From positions 868,001 to 932,000 of the forward strand of contig NZ_JAXOJT010000001.1 of the NCBI RefSeq assembly GCF_036663835.1: a stretch of DNA of 64,000 bases, read 5' to 3'. The DNA is from Sphingomonas sp. LT1P40. GTDB lineage: Bacteria; Pseudomonadota; Alphaproteobacteria; Sphingomonadales; Sphingomonadaceae. A program made the position numbers and the translations under genes. Within the stretch, counting starts at the first letter, position 1, and each line of letters starts with the position of its first letter. This document shows positions 44,808 to 58,529 of the stretch, piece after piece. A model generated the notes under the pieces. That model worked only from the letters and a program-made list of their open reading frames with translations. It was not told the DNA's origin and searched no databases.

Positions 44808-44833
44808 ACAAAGCCCGCCGAAGCGGGCTTTGT
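44808..44833 (-). terminator. Hairpin at the 3' end of rpoD
   Basis: ACAAAGCCCGC and GCGGGCTTTGT form a perfect 11-bp stem with loop CGAA, 5 bp beyond the rpoD stop. The stem ends in TTTGT on the minus strand and is followed by TGCGC, not a long T run. It is probably the rpoD terminator, though it could be a processed or stabilising end. Confidence 0.7.
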
Positions 44834-44838
44834 GCATA

Positions 44839-46863
44839 TTATTGATCCAGAAACGACCGCATCTTCCGCGACCGGCTCGGGTGCTTCAGCTTGCGCAGCG
44901 CCTTTGCCTCGATCTGGCGGATGCGTTCGCGGGTGACGCTGAACTGCTGGCCGACTTCTTCCAGCGTGTGATCGGTGTTCATGCCGATGCCGAAACGCAT
45001 GCGCAGCACGCGCTCCTCGCGCGGGGTGAGCGACGCCAGCACGCGGGTGACGGTTTCCTTGAGGTTCGCCTGGATTGCGGCATCCACCGGGATAATCGCA
45101 TTCTTGTCCTCGATGAAGTCGCCCAGATGGCTGTCCTCCTCATCGCCAATCGGCGTTTCGAGGGAGATCGGCTCCTTGGCGATCTTCATCACCTTGCGCA
45201 CCTTCTCCAGCGGCATGGAGAGGCGTTCGGCCATCTCCTCCGGTGTCGGTTCGCGGCCCTGCTCGTGCAGGAACTGGCGGCTGGTGCGGACGAGCTTGTT
45301 GATCGTCTCGATCATATGGACCGGGATGCGGATCGTGCGCGCCTGATCCGCGATCGAACGCGTGATAGCCTGGCGAATCCACCACGTCGCATAGGTGCTG
45401 AACTTGTAGCCGCGGCGATACTCGAACTTATCGACCGCCTTCATCAGGCCGATATTACCCTCCTGAATCAAATCCAGGAATTGCAGGCCGCGATTGGTGT
45501 ATTTCTTGGCGATCGAGATGACGAGGCGCAGGTTCGCCTCGACCATTTCCTTTTTCGCAATGCGGGCTTCGCGCTCGCCCTTTTGCACCATGTTGACGAT
45601 GCGGCGGAATTCGGTGAGCGCCATGCCGGTCTGCTGGCTGATCTCGGCGATCTCGACGCGAATGCGATCGACGGCCGCGCCCTCGTTCGTGGCGAAAGCG
45701 GCCCACTTCTTGTCGAGCTTTTCGACCGAGGGGATGAAATTCTCGTCCAGCTCGTGATTGACGTAGCGGTCGAGGAAATCCTTGCGGTTGACCTTGTGAC
45801 GCTCGGCGAGACGCAGCATCTGGCCGCCCAGCGCGGTCAGGCGGCGGTTGTAGCTGTACAGCTGATCGACCAGATATTCGATCTTCGCATTGTGGAACTG
45901 GACGCTCTCGACTTCGGCGGTCAGCTCCTCGCGCAGCTTGTGGTATTTCTTTTCGTCAGCCGCGGTCAGTTCGCCGCCCGCCGCCATCGCGTCGAGCCGG
46001 TTCTGCTGAATCTTGCCGAACTTTTTGTAGATCGAGGTGATGTTGGCGAACTTCTCCAGCGCCTGCGGCTTGAGCGTCTCCTCCATCTGCGCGAGGCTGA
46101 GGGTGTTGTCCTCCTCCTCGTCATCCGACGGGCGCGGGGTACGACGCTCGGTCAGTTCGTCGTCTTCGTCGTCGGCGGGCGCCTCTTCGGGCTCTTCCTC
46201 TTCCTTGAACGAGGCACCGGCGGTTTTTTCGCTGATTTCGCCCGAATCGTCCGCTTCGGCATTCTCGACCTGCTCGGCCGACGGACCCTTGGACAGCATG
46301 GCATCGAGATCGAGAATCTCGCGCAGCTGCATCGTGCCTTCATTGAGAGCATTCGACCAGCCGATGATCGCGTTGAAGGTGATCGGCGATTCGCACAGGC
46401 CCAGGATCATCGTGTCGCGGCCAGCCTCGATCCGCTTGGCGATGGCGATTTCGCCTTCGCGGCTGAGCAGCTCGACCGCGCCCATTTCGCGCAGGTACAT
46501 GCGAACGGGATCGTCGGTACGGTCGACGACCTCCTTCTTCTTCGCCATTTCAAAGGCGGGTTCGTCTTCCTTCTCGGCATCGACCTCGTCCGGGGTATCG
46601 TCCTCGGGCTGATCGTCGTCACCGACTTCCTCATTCTCGACGACGTTGATGCCCATGTCGCTGAGCGACGACATCACGTCTTCGATCTGATCGGTGGTGA
46701 ACTGATCCTGCGGCAGCATCTCGTTTAGCTGATCCACGGTGATGTAGCCGCGCTTCTTGGCGCGCGCGACCAGCCGCTTGATCGAACCTTCGTTCATGTC
46801 GATCAGGGGCGCGTCGCCCGTTTCCGTGGTATCGCCGCCGTCTGCCATAACTGCCTTTGCCAT
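44839..46863 (-). CDS. rpoD: RNA polymerase primary sigma factor RpoD (sigma-70)
   Basis: The 674-residue housekeeping sigma factor. Region 1.1 is at the N-terminus, then a long acidic non-conserved insert (about 175-260; rich in Glu/Asp), region 2 with [18 protein letters not shown] (DNA melting and -10 recognition), region 3, and region 4 with the helix-turn-helix [21 protein letters not shown] for the -35 box. It is last in the yqeY-dnaG-rpoD block, a form of the classic macromolecular synthesis operon in which rpsU is replaced by a yqeY-like gene. A hairpin follows the stop. Confidence 0.98.
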   Translation of the reverse strand: MAKAVMADGGDTTETGDAPLIDMNEGSIKRLVARAKKRGYITVDQLNEMLPQDQFTTDQIEDVMSSLSDMGINVVENEEVGDDDQPEDDTPDEVDAEKEDEPAFEMAKKKEVVDRTDDPVRMYLREMGAVELLSREGEIAIAKRIEAGRDTMILGLCESPITFNAIIGWSNALNEGTMQLREILDLDAMLSKGPSAEQVENAEADDSGEISEKTAGASFKEEEEPEEAPADDEDDELTERRTPRPSDDEEEDNTLSLAQMEETLKPQALEKFANITSIYKKFGKIQQNRLDAMAAGGELTAADEKKYHKLREELTAEVESVQFHNAKIEYLVDQLYSYNRRLTALGGQMLRLAERHKVNRKDFLDRYVNHELDENFIPSVEKLDKKWAAFATNEGAAVDRIRVEIAEISQQTGMALTEFRRIVNMVQKGEREARIAKKEMVEANLRLVISIAKKYTNRGLQFLDLIQEGNIGLMKAVDKFEYRRGYKFSTYATWWIRQAITRSIADQARTIRIPVHMIETINKLVRTSRQFLHEQGREPTPEEMAERLSMPLEKVRKVMKIAKEPISLETPIGDEEDSHLGDFIEDKNAIIPVDAAIQANLKETVTRVLASLTPREERVLRMRFGIGMNTDHTLEEVGQQFSVTRERIRQIEAKALRKLKHPSRSRKMRSFLDQ

Positions 46864-46914
46864 CGAATGCCTTTGTATCGGATGGCGGCATTATACGCCG
46901 CCCTATTCAACGAA

Positions 46915-48771
46915 TTAGTCCTCGTCCGCAAGCATCAGATTCGCGAGCCGCAATTCAAGCTCGGCCTTGCGACGAACCAGCGCCACCTGACGCTCGAACG
47001 CTTCGTCGCTGAAACGCGCCTGAACCGCCGCCGTTGCCTCCGCCAGCGCGGCATCGACCTGTGGCTTGGCTGCGAGCACCGCGATCGCCTCACCCAGATC
47101 GAGTTCGGCGCGCCCTGCCTCCCATTCCTTCTGCGTGAAGGTGAAGGGCATGGCATCGGCACGAAGCAACTCGGTCGCCACTGAATCAAAGCCGGACGAC
47201 GCCAATATGGTGCGCAGGCGGTCGCTATCAAGCGCCTGATCTTCCAGCGCAACATCGACCACAGCTTCGAACAGCCGCCCAAGCGCGCCATCAGCCATGC
47301 GCAGCGAGGAGAGCGTCTCCATATGGCGGGCGATTTCGGCGGGGTGGCGGATCAGGCCGGCAAGGACGGCCTTGGCCAGCACCGGATCGATGCCGGTGGT
47401 GCGGACGCCCTGTGCGGTGGCGCTGGGCGGGCCTTCGGGTGGCTGCCAGCGCTGGCCGGGACGATCCGGGCGGAAGGGGGTGCCGGGCGCGCGGGGAGTG
47501 AAGGCGCGGGGGGCGGGGGCGAAGTGATCGTCGAAGCGTCGGCGGAACTCGGCGACATATTCGTGGCGGACATTGCCGTCCTGAATGGTCGCGGCGAGAT
47601 CGGCGAGGCGACGCTTGAGGCCGGCGCGGGCTTCGGGGGTTTCGAGCGGCTCGGCGGCGAGTTCGTGAGTCCAGATGCGGTCGGCCAAGCCCTGCGCGGA
47701 CGACAGGAGGGCTTCGAATGCTTGCGGTCCGGCGCTGCGGACGAGGTCGTCGGGGTCCTGCCCCTGCGGGAGCCTGACGAAGGCGAGGCTGCGGCCCGGC
47801 TGAATATGCGGTAGCGCGCGGTGGGCGGCGCGGATCGCGGCCTTTTGCCCAGCGCTGTCGCCATCGAACGCGAGATAGGGAACATCGGCCATGCGCCACA
47901 GCCGCTCGATCTGCTGCTCGGTCAGCGCGGTGCCGAGCGGGGCGACAGCCTCGCCGAACCCGGCCTGGGCCAGCGCGATGACGTCCATATAGCCCTCGAC
48001 CGCGATCACGCGCCCGGCTTTCCGCGCGGCGGCCTGGGCGCGATCGAGATTGTAGAGCGTGCGGCCCTTGTCGAAGAGCGGGGTTTCGGGGGAGTTTAGA
48101 TATTTCGGCTCGCCATCGCCGATGATGCGGCCACCAAAGGCGATGGTGCGGCCACGCGCGTCGTTGATCGGGATCATCAGGCGGCCGCGGAAACGGTCGT
48201 ACGGTTCCTTGTTCTCGACCTGAATCAACATGCCGGATTCGACCAGCATTGGGTCGCCATAGGTTTTGAGGGCTTCGCGCAGCCGCCCGCGCGAGTCTGG
48301 CGCGAAACCCAAGCCGAAGGCGCGGGCGGTGTCGGCGTTGATGCCGCGCTTTTCGAGGATGGCGCGGGCTTCCGCACCGGCGAGGCCGTGGAGCTGATCG
48401 GCGAAGAATTTCGCCGCGTCGGCCATCGCCTCGTGCAGGCCCTTGGCGCGTTCCGCCTTCTCCGCCGCGCGCGGGTCGGCTTGCGGGACGTCGAGATTGG
48501 CGGCGGCGGCGAGTTCCTTGACCGCATCCATGAACGGCAGCCCGCGCTGATCGGTCAGCCAGCGGATCGCATCACCATGCGCGCCGCAGCCGAAGCAATG
48601 GTAGAAACCCTTGTCGTCGTTGATCGTGAACGACGGCGTCTTTTCATTGTGGAACGGGCAGCACGCCTTCCATTCGCGACCGGCGCGGGTGATCTTCACG
48701 GTGCGCCCGATCAGGGACGACAGCGTGGTGCGGGCGCGCAGTTCGTCGAGGAAGGCGGGCGTCAGGCTCAC
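46915..48771 (-). CDS. dnaG: DNA primase
   Basis: Makes RNA primers for replication. The 618-residue protein has the N-terminal zinc-binding domain with CCPFHNEKTPS and YHCFGCGAHGD, the catalytic Toprim core with GRVIAVEGYMDVIALAQAGF and the acidic LAFDGDSAGQKAA, and a C-terminal helicase-binding region that is divergent, as usual. It lies 51 bp upstream of rpoD and 1 bp downstream of yqeY. Confidence 0.98.
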   Translation of the reverse strand: MSLTPAFLDELRARTTLSSLIGRTVKITRAGREWKACCPFHNEKTPSFTINDDKGFYHCFGCGAHGDAIRWLTDQRGLPFMDAVKELAAAANLDVPQADPRAAEKAERAKGLHEAMADAAKFFADQLHGLAGAEARAILEKRGINADTARAFGLGFAPDSRGRLREALKTYGDPMLVESGMLIQVENKEPYDRFRGRLMIPINDARGRTIAFGGRIIGDGEPKYLNSPETPLFDKGRTLYNLDRAQAAARKAGRVIAVEGYMDVIALAQAGFGEAVAPLGTALTEQQIERLWRMADVPYLAFDGDSAGQKAAIRAAHRALPHIQPGRSLAFVRLPQGQDPDDLVRSAGPQAFEALLSSAQGLADRIWTHELAAEPLETPEARAGLKRRLADLAATIQDGNVRHEYVAEFRRRFDDHFAPAPRAFTPRAPGTPFRPDRPGQRWQPPEGPPSATAQGVRTTGIDPVLAKAVLAGLIRHPAEIARHMETLSSLRMADGALGRLFEAVVDVALEDQALDSDRLRTILASSGFDSVATELLRADAMPFTFTQKEWEAGRAELDLGEAIAVLAAKPQVDAALAEATAAVQARFSDEAFERQVALVRRKAELELRLANLMLADED

Positions 48772-48772
48772 T

Positions 48773-49225
48773 TCAGGAAAGCGCCGCCTTCACCAGTCCG
48801 CTGGCCTTGCTCATGTCCAGGCTGCTCGCATGCCGCGCTTTCAGTTCCGCCATCACGCGGCCCATGTCCTTCATGCCGGTCGCGCCGAGTTCGGCCTTGA
48901 TCGCCTCGATCGCGGCGCTGGTTTCCTCGGCACTCATCTGCGCGGGCAAAAACCGTTCGATGACCGCGACTTCGGCCTTTTCCTTGTCGGCGAGTTCTTG
49001 ACGGCCGCCTTTCTCGAACATCTCGATCGATTCGCGGCGCTGCTTCACCATTTTCTGGAGGACTTCGACGACCAGCGCGTCATCCTCGACCACGGCGGTT
49101 TGCGTGCGCGCCTCGATGTCGCGGTTCTTTACCGCGCTCTGGATCAGGCGGATGGCGCCGGTGGTGGCCTTGTCGCCGCTTTTCATCGCGGTGATGACGG
49201 CGGCCTGGATGTCGTCGCGGATCAT
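48773..49225 (-). CDS. GatB/YqeY domain protein
   Basis: A 150-residue helical protein with the GatB/YqeY domain, related to the tRNA-binding C-terminal part of the aspartyl/glutamyl-tRNA amidotransferase B subunit. Typical segments are RLIQSAVKNRDIEARTQ and EKAEVAVIERFLPAQMS. It is soluble and its role is unproven. The start at 49225 (MIRDDIQAAVITAMKSGDK) fits the family better than 49240. It heads the dnaG-rpoD block; the 145-bp gap to carA holds the divergent promoters. Confidence 0.9.
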   Translation of the reverse strand: MIRDDIQAAVITAMKSGDKATTGAIRLIQSAVKNRDIEARTQTAVVEDDALVVEVLQKMVKQRRESIEMFEKGGRQELADKEKAEVAVIERFLPAQMSAEETSAAIEAIKAELGATGMKDMGRVMAELKARHASSLDMSKASGLVKAALS

Positions 49226-49370
49226 GTCGTTTTTACCCACAGGTGAAATGAATTTACCGCCCTTAGACCCGCCCGCCGTCCGATGCGAGGGTTGACGGGA
49301 GGGGGGGAGGTGCTTAGCGGGCAGCGCTTAGCGACATCGCCGGAAAAACTTAAAGGAGCGCCCTTCTCTG

Positions 49371-50645
49371 ATGGCCGAAGCCACGCCCGTATCTGTGCCT
49401 GAAGGGGCGACCGGAGTCCTTGTGCTGTCGACCGGCGAAGTGGTGTGGGGCCGTGGTTTTGGCGCAGAGGGCGCGGCGGTGGGCGAGGTTTGCTTTCACA
49501 CTGCGATGACCGGTTATCAGGAGATCATGACGGACCCGTCCTTCGCGGGCCAGATGATCTGCTTCACCTTTCCCCATATCGGCAATGTCGGCGCGAACCC
49601 GGACGATGTCGAGGCGGACAACCCCCATGCGCTGGGCATGATCGTGCGCGAGGATGTGACCGCGCCGTCGAGCTTCCGCAGTGTCGAGCGGCTGGATGAT
49701 TGGATGCGCAAGCATGACCGGATCGGGTTGGCGGGCGTGGATACGCGGGCGCTGACGCGGCGGATTCGTGGGAATGGCGCGCCGAACGCGGTGATCGCGC
49801 ATTCGGCGAGCGGCGAGTTCGATGTTCCGGCGTTGCTGGCGCAGGCGAAGGCGTGGCCGGGACTGGAGGGCATGGACCTGGCGATCACCGTGACGGCGGA
49901 GACGCATTTCGGGTGGGAAGGCGGAGTCTGGCGGCTGGGGTTTGGGTATGAGAGTGACAAGTCCCCCTCCCGCTTGCGGGAGGGGCTAGGGGAGGGCGTG
50001 TCCTCTGGCGACGTCCTCGACGCAACAGTCCCTCCCCCGACCCCTCCCGCAAGCGGGAGGGGGGAAGAAGACCGTCCTCACGTCGTTGCGATCGACTATG
50101 GCTCGAAGCACAACATCTTCCGCAATCTGGTGCAGGCCGGGGCCAAGATCACCGTCCTCCCCGCCACCGCGACCGCCGAACAGGTGCTGAGCTTTGCCCC
50201 CGACGGCATTTTCCTGTCCAACGGCCCCGGTGATCCTGCCGCGACCGGCGAATATGCCGTGCCGGTGATCCGCGAGTTGCTGGCAACGAAAATCCCGCTG
50301 TTCGGTATCTGCCTGGGCCACCAGTTGCTAGCGCTGGCGGCGGGGGCGCAGACGACCAAGATGTTTCAGGGCCATCGCGGCGCCAACCACCCGGTCAAGC
50401 GGCTGAGCGACGGGACGGTTGAGATCACGTCGATGAACCACGGCTTTGCGGTGGACCGCGATACGCTGCCCGCCGGGGTGACCGAGACGCATGTGTCGCT
50501 GTTCGACGGCAGCAATTGCGGGATCGAGCTGGACGGCGGGCGGGCGTTTTCGGTGCAGTACCACCCCGAGGCGTCGCCGGGGCCGCAGGATAGTTTCTAT
50601 CTGTTCGAGCGGTTTGTGGGGATGTTGGATGGTGATCAGGCATGA
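49371..50645 (+). CDS. carA: Carbamoyl-phosphate synthase small subunit with in-frame palindromic insert
   Basis: Hydrolyses glutamine and passes ammonia to CarB for carbamoyl phosphate, used for pyrimidines and arginine. At 424 residues it is about 30-40 longer than usual. The N-terminal small-chain domain (about 10-150) and the class I amidotransferase domain (about 235-420; nucleophile Cys314 in FGICLGHQLLALA) are intact. Between them, residues 197-233 (SPSRLREGLGEGVSSG onward to SGRGEED) are encoded by a palindromic repeat and have no counterpart in other CarA proteins I know. The frame continues cleanly through it. Its stop overlaps the start of the next gene (ATGATG). Confidence 0.95.
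   Translation: MAEATPVSVPEGATGVLVLSTGEVVWGRGFGAEGAAVGEVCFHTAMTGYQEIMTDPSFAGQMICFTFPHIGNVGANPDDVEADNPHALGMIVREDVTAPSSFRSVERLDDWMRKHDRIGLAGVDTRALTRRIRGNGAPNAVIAHSASGEFDVPALLAQAKAWPGLEGMDLAITVTAETHFGWEGGVWRLGFGYESDKSPSRLREGLGEGVSSGDVLDATVPPPTPPASGRGEEDRPHVVAIDYGSKHNIFRNLVQAGAKITVLPATATAEQVLSFAPDGIFLSNGPGDPAATGEYAVPVIRELLATKIPLFGICLGHQLLALAAGAQTTKMFQGHRGANHPVKRLSDGTVEITSMNHGFAVDRDTLPAGVTETHVSLFDGSNCGIELDGGRAFSVQYHPEASPGPQDSFYLFERFVGMLDGDQA
49962..50065. repeat. Palindromic repeat element inserted in carA
   Basis: Two arms, 49962-49996 and 50030-50065, are near-perfect reverse complements (24 matching bases, three mismatches and one single-base length difference within about 35 nt), and each arm contains its own hairpin around CCCTCCCGCTTGCGGGAGGG. 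The element of about 104 bp has no stop in the carA frame and is translated. Repeats built on TCCCGCTTGCGGGA occur between genes in many alphaproteobacterial genomes (from memory); here a copy lies inside a coding gene. Confidence 0.9.
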
Positions 50646-51291
50646 TGTACTCCCAATTTGAGGACATGATGCTTTTGGCGCTATATCAAGAGCATATGTC
50701 GTTTGGTGAGAACGACGTTCTTTCCTTTGCCAAAGTTACTGCGAAATACGGTATCGAAGCACGCGAAGGTTGGCTCATTGAAGCTCAGAAAAACCTTCTT
50801 CGCAGCGGGATGATTACCGGTCCGAGTAACGCCAGCAATGATTACATGGCGATCGGGAAAATTTCTGCCCGCGGTATGAGGAAGGTGGAGGACCGGTGGG
50901 GGACGGACGATGGGGTGGGTACGCCCCTGGCACCTGTGTCCGAAGACGCCGAAATAACTATCGACAACATCGCTGTTCCCGCCGCTGACCGGATCGTCCG
51001 CCTCGACCACAATCAAAGTTCGGTCGCTGAAGCATCCGTTGCTGAGATAATCGACGCACTCGATAGCGACAATGGCAATCCCGATGAACCGGGGCTTCGG
51101 GAGCGGTTGAGCGGGCAAATCAAAGCGGCTCGAGAACTTATCCGTGCTGGAGAGTACCGCGCCTATTTGATGTACGAGTTGCTCGTCCGCGCTTTGGGCG
51201 AGTTGATCAAAAAATACGGTAACCCCACCATCGTCGCATTGGCGAACGCACTTCTAGGTGCGGTGGTATCTCAACTTCTTCAGGCGAACTA

Positions 51292-51292
<1 letters not shown>
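50642..51292 (+). CDS. Unknown protein encoded between carA and carB
   Basis: A 216-residue protein that I do not recognise. The first 80 residues ([20 protein letters not shown] through [14 protein letters not shown]) are helical and end in a GxxAxxxVE-like wing, a pattern like a winged helix. A variable acidic middle follows (about 85-145). The C-terminus ([20 protein letters not shown], then [16 protein letters not shown]) is amphipathic then hydrophobic. The start overlaps the carA stop (ATGATG), and the stop overlaps carB (TAATG), so it is translated in sequence with both. It is AT-richer than the flanks (27 and 31 G+C in the 60-base lines at 50701 and 50821). Confidence 0.7.
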
Positions 51293-54624
<3,332 letters not shown>

Positions 54625-54704
54625 TCCCCCGGATAATTTGTAAGTGTGCGGGCGGGCCGAATACGGTCCGCTTGGGGAAGGGGTTTTGACGAAGGACGAA
54701 TGCG

Positions 54705-55181
54705 ATGGCGACGGTCGAAAAGATGCCGATGCTCCAGGAGGGTTATGAAACGCTCACCTCGGAACTGAAGCGCCTGAAAGCCGAACGGCCCCTGATCGTG
54801 GATGCGATCGAGGAAGCGCGCGCGCATGGCGACCTGTCGGAAAACGCCGAATATCACGCTGCCAAGGAGCAGCAGGGCCAGAACGAAGCGACGATCAGCG
54901 ACATCGAGGACAAATTGTCCCGTGCGCAGATCATCGATCCGAAAGAATTGTCGGGCGACAAGGTCGTGTTCGGCGCGACTGTCACGATGCTGGACGAGGA
55001 CGGCAAGGCCGTGAAGTACCAGATCGTCGGGCAGACCGAGGCGAATGCCAAGACCGGTCGGATCAGCTATAACTCGCCGCTGGGTCGCGCGATGATCGGG
55101 CGGGTCGTGGGCGAAGAGGTCGAAGTGACCGTTCCGGCGGGGGACCGCTGGTTCGAGGTCAGCAAGATCGAGTTTATCTGA
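54705..55181 (+). CDS. greA: Transcription elongation factor GreA
   Basis: A 158-residue factor that rescues backtracked RNA polymerase by stimulating cleavage of the nascent RNA. The N-terminal coiled coil carries [18 protein letters not shown] with the acidic tip residues, and the C-terminal FKBP-like domain has [20 protein letters not shown]. It lies 80 bp downstream of carB with no strong terminator in the gap, so partial co-transcription with carAB is possible. A hairpin follows. Confidence 0.97.
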   Translation: MATVEKMPMLQEGYETLTSELKRLKAERPLIVDAIEEARAHGDLSENAEYHAAKEQQGQNEATISDIEDKLSRAQIIDPKELSGDKVVFGATVTMLDEDGKAVKYQIVGQTEANAKTGRISYNSPLGRAMIGRVVGEEVEVTVPAGDRWFEVSKIEFI

Positions 55182-55187
55182 TCTGAA

Positions 55188-55219
55188 GCCGTCACCCCAG
55201 CGTTCGCTGGGGCGACGGC
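55188..55219. terminator. Hairpin between greA and the convergent DUF4170 gene
   Basis: GCCGTCACCCCAGCG and CGCTGGGGCGACGGC pair over 15 bases with one mismatch and a two-base TT loop, just after the greA stop. It lies between convergent genes and may terminate both, but it has no T run and also resembles the GTCACCCCAGCG-type repeat family of sphingomonads, so it may be a REP-like element. Confidence 0.6.
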
Positions 55220-55227
55220 AAACGCGA

Positions 55228-55446
55228 TCAAACCGTCAAATCCGGCTCCAGCAGACGGTGCAAATGCACCACCACATATTTCATCTCGGCATCGTCGACA
55301 GTACGCTGCGCAGCGCCGCGCCATGCCTTTTCGGCGCTGGCATAGTCCGGAAACACGCCGACCACGTCAAGATTGGCGGGGTCCTTGAAGTCGAGCGTCA
55401 TCGGATCGCTTACGCGACCGCCAAAGACGAGGTGCAGCTTGCTCAT
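55228..55446 (-). CDS. DUF4170 family protein
   Basis: A 72-residue protein (MSKLHLVFGGRVSDPMTLDF, then YASAEKAWRGAAQRTVDDAE and YVVVHLHRLL). This matches the small alphaproteobacterial DUF4170 family, whose role is unknown; the fold appears to be a short alpha/beta unit. The start follows a GGGAG-type site. It converges on greA and lies downstream of the four-gene envelope cassette, from which it is separated by 67 bp, and may belong to the same transcript. Confidence 0.82.
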   Translation of the reverse strand: MSKLHLVFGGRVSDPMTLDFKDPANLDVVGVFPDYASAEKAWRGAAQRTVDDAEMKYVVVHLHRLLEPDLTV

Positions 55447-55513
55447 GAAAACTCCCGGGGATTGGTTATCCCGGATGCCTTAGCGCGCATGCTGCACCGC
55501 ACTCAAGGCCGGA

Positions 55514-55852
55514 TCAGGCGTCCGCCTTGCTCTTTGTCGCGTCTTTAGCCGCAGTAAAGGCGTTACCGATGATCCGGCCAATCTGCTCCTTGGCGGCTGC
55601 GCGCGGCGGGATAAGCGCGTCGATCTCGGCCTTGCCCACGTCGCGGGCAGCGGTCGCAGCGGCGGTCGCGGTTTCGGCGATGCGTTTGCCGACCGGGGCC
55701 AGCAACTCCTTTTCCTTTTGCAGACGCGGAATCAGCGCGCCGAGCACCACGCCGAGGGCAACGCCGCCGGCGACAATCGCCAGCGGGTTGGTTTCAATTT
55801 GGTTGGCCGCACTTTTACGGCGGCTGGCGGGCGCTTCACGGGGTTCGGTCAT
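55514..55852 (-). CDS. Membrane-anchored DUF883/YtxH-like protein
   Basis: A 112-residue protein with one glycine-rich membrane helix (about residues 24-42: NPLAIVAGGVALGVVLGALI) followed by an Ala-rich helix with coiled-coil character (KRIAETATAAATAARDVG). It looks like a YtxH/DUF883-type envelope protein. The start at 55852 overlaps the stop of the upstream gene (4 bp). It is the last of four small minus-strand genes with related architecture. No enzymatic function is expected. Confidence 0.65.
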   Translation of the reverse strand: MTEPREAPASRRKSAANQIETNPLAIVAGGVALGVVLGALIPRLQKEKELLAPVGKRIAETATAAATAARDVGKAEIDALIPPRAAAKEQIGRIIGNAFTAAKDATKSKADA

Positions 55853-56196
55853 TTTCCGGATCCTTTTTTTGGATTTTTTGCGCGAGCCTTCAAACTCGCG
55901 GGGACAGTGGTGGTTGCATGTTTCGCACCCTTCCACAGCAGCTTTGCCAGCGGCTTTCGGGCCATGAACAGAATGGCCAGCCCGGCGGCGGCGGTCATTG
56001 CCTTGGGTCGGGTGCGCACAGTGTCGATGCCGTCGCGGATCAGGCCGTTTGCTACGGTTCCGACCGCATCCTGGGCCAGCGTGAGCGGGTTCAGTTTCAC
56101 CTGCACCTCGTCCAGCGTGCCAAACAAGCGCTCACGTGCGCTGCGGCTTCTCGCTTCGGCTTCGATCAGCGCGGGCGGTAGGGTTTCGTTGGTCAT
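55849..56196 (-). CDS. DUF3618-like membrane-associated protein
   Basis: A 115-residue protein. The first half ([27 protein letters not shown], split over two helices) has the DUF3618 pattern of proteins with a short amphipathic start and a predicted membrane helix at about 68-82 ([18 protein letters not shown]). DUF3618 genes usually accompany holin-like and DUF883 genes. The ATG at 56196 overlaps the stop of the holin-like gene by 4 bp, so the cassette is translationally coupled. Confidence 0.65.
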   Translation of the reverse strand: MTNETLPPALIEAEARSRSARERLFGTLDEVQVKLNPLTLAQDAVGTVANGLIRDGIDTVRTRPKAMTAAAGLAILFMARKPLAKLLWKGAKHATTTVPASLKARAKNPKKGSGK

Positions 56197-56543
56197 GGCG
56201 TGTTCCGGGGGCGCGTGGCACGGCGGAAACGGCGGAGCGCAGCGAACGCGAATACCGCCGCCGCCGATCCTGCCACCAGCACGACGATCAATGTGGCCAT
56301 GCCGGGTCCGACATAGGGGGTGAAGATCATGACCAAACCGACGATGAGCGCGATCGCAGCCGCCTGCGCCAGTAAAAACACGACCATGCCGAAGATCGCG
56401 GCAGCGCGGGCGTCGGCCAGCCGACCGAGGGCGAGCGCGCGCCAATAACCGAGTTCCGCCTCGGCATAGGCGCGTCCGTCCGCGAAGGTGCGTGCGATGA
56501 GGCTGCCAACGCCGTCGTCACTGTCTTCTTGCCGTTCGTCCAC
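56193..56543 (-). CDS. Phage holin family/YqjE-like membrane protein
   Basis: A 116-residue inner-membrane protein with two hydrophobic helices (about 47-69 and 74-100), then an Arg-rich tail ([10 protein letters not shown]). It matches the Phage_holin_3_6/YqjE group, which is chromosomal and not known to lyse cells. It is second in the cassette after the DUF883-like gene, the order seen for E. coli yqjD-yqjE, and overlaps the DUF3618-like gene start. No phage genes are near. Confidence 0.75.
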   Translation of the reverse strand: MDERQEDSDDGVGSLIARTFADGRAYAEAELGYWRALALGRLADARAAAIFGMVVFLLAQAAAIALIVGLVMIFTPYVGPGMATLIVVLVAGSAAAVFAFAALRRFRRATRPRNTP

Positions 56544-56564
56544 GCTGGTCCCCCGCAGCCTCGA

Positions 56565-57080
56565 TTATGCCTTTGGCGCGTCGCTGCCCGGCGAACCCTT
56601 GTCAGCGAGGTCGCCAGCGGCGTCGAGCCCCGATTTGAGCAACCGTGCCAGCACAAAGCCGATACCGGCGGCGATGCCGACCGCGACGGCGGGGCTTTTC
56701 TTCACGAAATCGCGCGCGTCATCGACCAGATCGTCGACCTGCTTGCCGCGCAGCGATTCGGCAAAGCCAGACAGCTGATCGGCGGCGGAGCGGGCGTATT
56801 GGCCATATTGCTCGCCAAGCTTTTCATCGACCGAACCAGCGGCGTCGCGCATCATGTTCGAGAATTCGTCCAGTGCGCCGGTCGCCTTGTCCTTACCGGT
56901 GTCGGCAAAGGCGCGGGCCTTATCGCCGGCCTGACCCATGAATTTGCCGGCCTCCTCGCGCACCGTCTCCGTGGCGCCGCGCTTTCCACCAATGCTCGCG
57001 CCGCCGTCGCCGGTCGTCTTGATTGGCTCTGCGGCAACCAGCGTGCCGCCTTCGTTCAGTGCGTTTGTCTCTTCTGCCAT
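56565..57080 (-). CDS. ElaB/YqjD (DUF883)-like protein
   Basis: A 171-residue protein. The middle is a long helix with coiled-coil character (EAGKFMGQAGDKARAFADTG, then SMMRDAAGSVDEKLG-like), and the C-terminus is a membrane anchor with the glycine motif SPAVAVGIAAGIGFVLARLL, as in ElaB, YqjD and YgaM, which bind the membrane and ribosomes in stationary-phase E. coli. A polar disordered start (about residues 1-40) is extra. The ATG at 57080 is chosen over 57098. It begins the four-gene cassette and is divergent from eno. Confidence 0.75.
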   Translation of the reverse strand: MAEETNALNEGGTLVAAEPIKTTGDGGASIGGKRGATETVREEAGKFMGQAGDKARAFADTGKDKATGALDEFSNMMRDAAGSVDEKLGEQYGQYARSAADQLSGFAESLRGKQVDDLVDDARDFVKKSPAVAVGIAAGIGFVLARLLKSGLDAAGDLADKGSPGSDAPKA

Positions 57081-57209
57081 TGCTCCAAGCCCTTCCATGC
57101 CGTTTCCGGTTCAACCAAGCCGCCGCAGGACGGTTCCCGCCGTATCACGATTTGCCCGATGGCGACGAACGGGATAGAGGCCCGCGCGACGCCTTCAGCT
57201 CCAAAATAG

Positions 57210-58499
<1,290 letters not shown>

Positions 58500-58529
58500 T
58501 CGTGGATTCGGTTTGAGCGACAAGCGGTT

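Noticed and set aside
56193..56543. Prophage remnant suggested by the holin-family gene
   Set aside because: Chromosomal YqjE-like proteins belong to the same family, and no endolysin, integrase or structural phage gene is near.
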